Assembly: GCA_938009335.1 (NCBI GenBank)
Contig: CALLHT010000124.1
Coordinates: 1 to 8,105 of the forward strand
Direction: 5' to 3'
Origin: an uncultured Rhizobiaceae group bacterium
GTDB lineage: Bacteria; Pseudomonadota; Alphaproteobacteria; Rhizobiales; Rhizobiaceae
DNA: 8,105 nucleotides
Positions 6,311 to 8,105 of this stretch are shown here, in pieces. The first letter of the stretch is position 1, and the number at the start of each line of letters is the position of its first letter. The notes beneath the pieces are model-generated. The model saw only the letters and a list, made by a program, of their open reading frames with translations. It had not been told where the DNA came from and made no database searches. Both the position numbers and the translations under genes were made by a program.

Positions 6311-7048
6311 ATGGGTTTCTGGAATCGTATTCTTCTCGTTCTATCTACACTGCTCTCGATCGCGAGCTTTTCCTTGTCGACGGCAATCGCGGAAGAAGTT
6401 GATGTCGAGCTGGTGATGGCCGTAGATGGTTCCGGCTCCGTAAACCCGCAAGAAATGGAGCTTCAATTCCAAGGCTATATCAATGCGTTTCGCAATCCCG
6501 TCATTCAGAACGCGATGCGCTCCGGCCCGACTGGAAAAGTGGCCGTCGCGCTTGTTGTATGGTCTGATCGTTATCTGCCCAAACTGCAAACCGAGTGGTT
6601 CAGGATATCCTCAGCGCAGGATGCAGAGCGCTTCGCAACAGCTTTAGAAAGCCTTCATCAACAGGTCAAAATTCTCTACGTCACCAAAGGTGGGACCGAG
6701 ATTGGCGCAGGCATTGGCTATGCACTCGCCATGCTGGAGCAGAATCAGTTTTCCGGATTGCGAAAAATTGTTGATGTGTCAGGAGATGGAATAGAAACAC
6801 GCCCCTATTCAACCTCTGTGATGCGATTACCGCAAGCACGCATCATCGCAAATTCCAGAAACGTGGTAATCAATGGGCTTGCCATCGCGAATGATTTTTA
6901 CAATCTGGAGCGATATTACCGTGAGAATGTTATTCAAGGAACCGGTAGTTTTGTGATCAAAGCGAAGGACTTTGAAGCCTTTGGAGAGGCAATTCATCGC
7001 AAATTATTGCGCGAGTTCTCGAGCCAAGTTTCCCATTTGCGCCAGTAA
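6311..7048 (+). CDS. Secreted DUF1194 protein with von Willebrand factor A-like fold
   Basis: Protein of 245 residues with no established function. A signal peptide is clear: Asn-Arg, a hydrophobic core at 7-22, then STAIA before EEV, with probable cleavage after Ala27. The mature protein would be periplasmic or exported. The rest looks like one VWA-type domain. ELVMAVDGSGSVN gives the MIDAS D-x-S-x-S at Asp39, Ser41, Ser43; GGTEIGAGI gives Thr129; IVDVSGDG gives Asp159. A divalent-metal-dependent binding role is therefore plausible. Single-domain DUF1194 proteins are common in Rhizobiales and Rhodobacterales. ATG 6311 is the only Met start after an in-frame TGA at 6278, and only a poorly spaced AGG precedes it. 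No AAA ATPase (MoxR/CoxD-like) or other usual VWA partner is nearby. Confidence 0.88.
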   Translation: MGFWNRILLVLSTLLSIASFSLSTAIAEEVDVELVMAVDGSGSVNPQEMELQFQGYINAFRNPVIQNAMRSGPTGKVAVALVVWSDRYLPKLQTEWFRISSAQDAERFATALESLHQQVKILYVTKGGTEIGAGIGYALAMLEQNQFSGLRKIVDVSGDGIETRPYSTSVMRLPQARIIANSRNVVINGLAIANDFYNLERYYRENVIQGTGSFVIKAKDFEAFGEAIHRKLLREFSSQVSHLRQ

Positions 7049-7065
7049 GTTTGCCTTGAGGCGAC

Positions 7066-7093
7066 TTGGAATTCAAATTCAAATGCGTAGCAT
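7066..7093 (+). promoter_or_regulatory. Weak candidate promoter for the PhyH gene
   Basis: TTGGAA at 7066-7071, a 16-bp spacer, then TAGCAT at 7088-7093 (4 of 6 to TATAAT) in the 71-bp gap before the dioxygenase. The spacer contains a short tandem ATTCAA repeat. Alphaproteobacterial promoters diverge from consensus and readthrough from upstream is equally possible. Confidence 0.2.
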
Positions 7094-7106
7094 TAGCGGA
7101 ACAAAT

Positions 7107-7112
7107 AGGAGG
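7107..7112 (+). promoter_or_regulatory. Consensus Shine-Dalgarno of the PhyH gene
   Basis: AGGAGG followed by seven bases and ATG 7120. It is the strongest ribosome binding site in the window. It decides the start against an upstream in-frame TTG at 7066 that would add 18 residues and has no such site. Confidence 0.9.
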
Positions 7113-7119
7113 ATTTGTT

Positions 7120-7920
7120 ATGGCCAAACACGATCTTGAGAAAATCAAATCAGACTATGAGCGCGACGGATATGTCTCCGGCATTGAGCTTTTAAGTTCA
7201 AGTGAAGCAATCGCTCACCGCGAACGGTTGGAAAAGGCTGAGGCCGAGTTTGGCAACATGCACTATAAGTCTAAAATCCATACGTTGCTGACGTCACCGC
7301 TCGAATTGGCCACCATGCCTGAGATGCTGGATGTGGTCGAACAGATGATCGGCCCGGACATCCTGCTCTACAACGTGACCTACATCATCAAGGAAGCGAA
7401 CTCGCCGTCTCATGTCAGTTGGCATCAAGACCTCACCTATTGGGGCTTATCGCACGATGATCAGGTTTCAGCTTGGCTAGCGCTCTCTCCTGCGACCTCA
7501 GAATCAGGATGCATGCGCATGATCCCGGGCAGCCACAAAGATGGGGTTTATGACCACGAAACCCATGAAGATGAAACCAATGTTTTGCTACAGAGCCAGA
7601 CCATTCACGGTGTTGATGAGAGCAAGTCCGTCATGTGCCCACTACAACCGGGCGAAGCATCTTTCCATCACGGTTGGACCCTCCATGCGTCAATGCCGAA
7701 CCATTCAAACGACCGCCGCATTGGGCTGAACATCCAATATCTTGCAAGCCATGTGCGCCAAACCAAGCATGATCTCGATACAGCCATGCTGGTTCGTGGC
7801 AACGACACTTACAACAATTTCGGCATCGATATACCGGCAGAACGCGACCTTGATCCGGTCGCCATTGCGCGTCAGGCAGAACTGGAAAAAAGGTATGTGG
7901 AGACAGCGGGTACGGCTTGA
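7120..7920 (+). CDS. PhyH-family Fe(II)/2-oxoglutarate-dependent dioxygenase
   Basis: Cytoplasmic non-haem iron oxygenase, 266 residues, expected to couple 2-oxoglutarate decarboxylation to hydroxylation of an unidentified small molecule. The facial triad is complete: His102 and Asp104 in SWHQDLTYW and His189 in HHGWTLHASMPN. Arg200, 11 residues on, fits the 2-oxoglutarate carboxylate clamp by analogy with human PhyH (His264/Arg275). SAWLALSPATSESGCMRMIPGSHK (117-140) is the characteristic PhyH core. The Asp in HxD argues against a halogenase, which would have Ala or Gly there. It does not show the ectoine hydroxylase (EctD) motif, and no ectoine genes are near. The start is set by AGGAGG seven bases before ATG 7120. 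It follows the DUF1194 gene by 71 nt with its own strong ribosome binding site, so it may be a separate unit. The name phytanoyl-CoA dioxygenase reflects the family, not the substrate. Confidence 0.92.
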   Translation: MAKHDLEKIKSDYERDGYVSGIELLSSSEAIAHRERLEKAEAEFGNMHYKSKIHTLLTSPLELATMPEMLDVVEQMIGPDILLYNVTYIIKEANSPSHVSWHQDLTYWGLSHDDQVSAWLALSPATSESGCMRMIPGSHKDGVYDHETHEDETNVLLQSQTIHGVDESKSVMCPLQPGEASFHHGWTLHASMPNHSNDRRIGLNIQYLASHVRQTKHDLDTAMLVRGNDTYNNFGIDIPAERDLDPVAIARQAELEKRYVETAGTA

Positions 7921-7926
7921 GCTACA

Positions 7927-7951
7927 ATAATAAAAACGGCTTCTAGGCCGT
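7927..7951 (-). terminator. Intrinsic-terminator-like hairpin reading leftward
   Basis: On the minus strand, ACGGC and GCCGT (5 bp) enclose the loop CTAGAA and run directly into TTTTTATTATT. This is the layout of a Rho-independent terminator with a short stem. It lies 7-31 bases past the PhyH stop and faces it, so it would serve a leftward transcript entering from the right edge. On the plus strand the same hairpin has no U tract. Confidence 0.4.
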
Positions 7952-7993
7952 AGACCCATAAAATCGTAAAAATGGTATAAGTCTACGGCCTAG
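7943..7993. repeat. 13-bp perfect inverted repeat around an A/T-rich spacer
   Basis: CTAGGCCGTAGAC (7943-7955) and GTCTACGGCCTAG (7981-7993) are exact reverse complements, separated by 25 nt. Inside, CCAT (7956-7959) could also pair with ATGG (7972-7975), leaving a bulge. The left arm overlaps the terminator-like hairpin, so the two structures exclude each other. No U tract follows on the plus strand. It could protect the 3' end of the PhyH mRNA, act as part of a bidirectional terminator, or bind a protein. Confidence 0.7.
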
Positions 7994-8001
7994 CTATTCA
8001 A

Positions 8002-8027
8002 GAGTTTGCACCGCAGGGTGCAAGCTC
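8002..8027. repeat. 11-bp stem-loop with GCAG loop
   Basis: GAGTTTGCACC and GGTGCAAGCTC pair over 11 positions with a single T-G wobble, closing a 4-nt GCAG loop. No T tract follows on either strand, so it is not a classical terminator. It is either part of a 3' untranslated region or the leader of whatever lies to the right. Confidence 0.6.
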
Positions 8028-8035
8028 ATTGGAAT

Positions 8036-8105
8036 ATGCTCACTTTACAGCGAAACAATACAGAAGACCTGCCCCACCAGATTTTGGCAAATCTGCTTCG
8101 CCACA
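8036..8105. other. Edge segment, strand and coding status undecided
   Basis: On the plus strand, ATG 8036 opens a frame reading MLTLQRNNTEDLPHQILANL that runs off the edge; its upstream GGA lies too close to be a convincing ribosome binding site. On the minus strand a frame enters from the edge and ends at TGA 8042-8040 with LLYCFAVK; this would agree with the leftward terminator at 7927-7951. The last bases also hold a 7-bp stem, CAGATTT with AAATCTG around TGGC (8078-8095). Neither reading is long enough to recognise a family. Confidence 0.2.

Noticed and set aside
7066..7119. Longer PhyH protein starting at TTG 7066
   Set aside because: The AGGAGG at 7107-7112 points to ATG 7120; the extension has no ribosome binding site and adds no family sequence.
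7943..7993. Terminal inverted repeats of a small mobile element or an integron attC site
   Set aside because: The whole unit is 51 bp, has no flanking target duplication that I can see, and lacks the conserved attC core sequences.

Overview
The window reads as ordinary, gene-dense alphaproteobacterial chromosome. Base composition by eye is near 50% GC. The protein set (DUF1194 secreted VWA-like protein, MOFRL-type glycerate kinase, PaaI hotdog protein, class I nitronate monooxygenase) and the protein wording fit Alphaproteobacteria, probably a marine or aquatic heterotroph; that assignment is inference. Nine protein-coding genes are supported, one of them cut by the left edge. I see no rRNA, tRNA, CRISPR array, insertion sequence or phage gene.

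Layout, left to right. (1) Minus strand, 1-1640: a glycerate 2-kinase followed 21 nt later by the N-terminal third of an acetyl-CoA acetyltransferase that runs off the left edge. (2) A 95-bp divergent intergenic region with a near-perfect 21-bp dyad that overlaps a candidate -10 box. (3) Plus strand, 1736-3418: a GST and a nitronate monooxygenase separated by 3 nt, a likely co-translated pair with a detoxification flavour. (4) Minus strand, 3415-5261: a PaaI-type thioesterase and an amidase-signature amidase that overlap at ATGA. The amidase stop and the monooxygenase stop share one palindromic TTAA. (5) A 111-bp divergent region with a 13-bp palindrome. (6) Plus strand, 5373-7920: an EamA/DMT exporter, a DUF1194 secreted protein and a PhyH-family Fe(II)/2-oxoglutarate dioxygenase. 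The dioxygenase has its own strong ribosome binding site. (7) A structured, gene-poor tail, 7921-8105, with a 13-bp inverted repeat, a minus-strand intrinsic-terminator-like hairpin, an 11-bp stem-loop, and a short edge reading frame of uncertain strand.

The genes together suggest small-molecule catabolism and detoxification: glycerate entry to glycolysis, acetoacetyl-CoA/beta-oxidation chemistry, glutathione conjugation, nitronate oxidation, amide and thioester hydrolysis, and export. No single pathway is demonstrated. I found no convincing undescribed system. The items most worth checking are the two divergent-promoter palindromes, the hairpin cluster at the right end, and the PaaI-amidase coupled pair.
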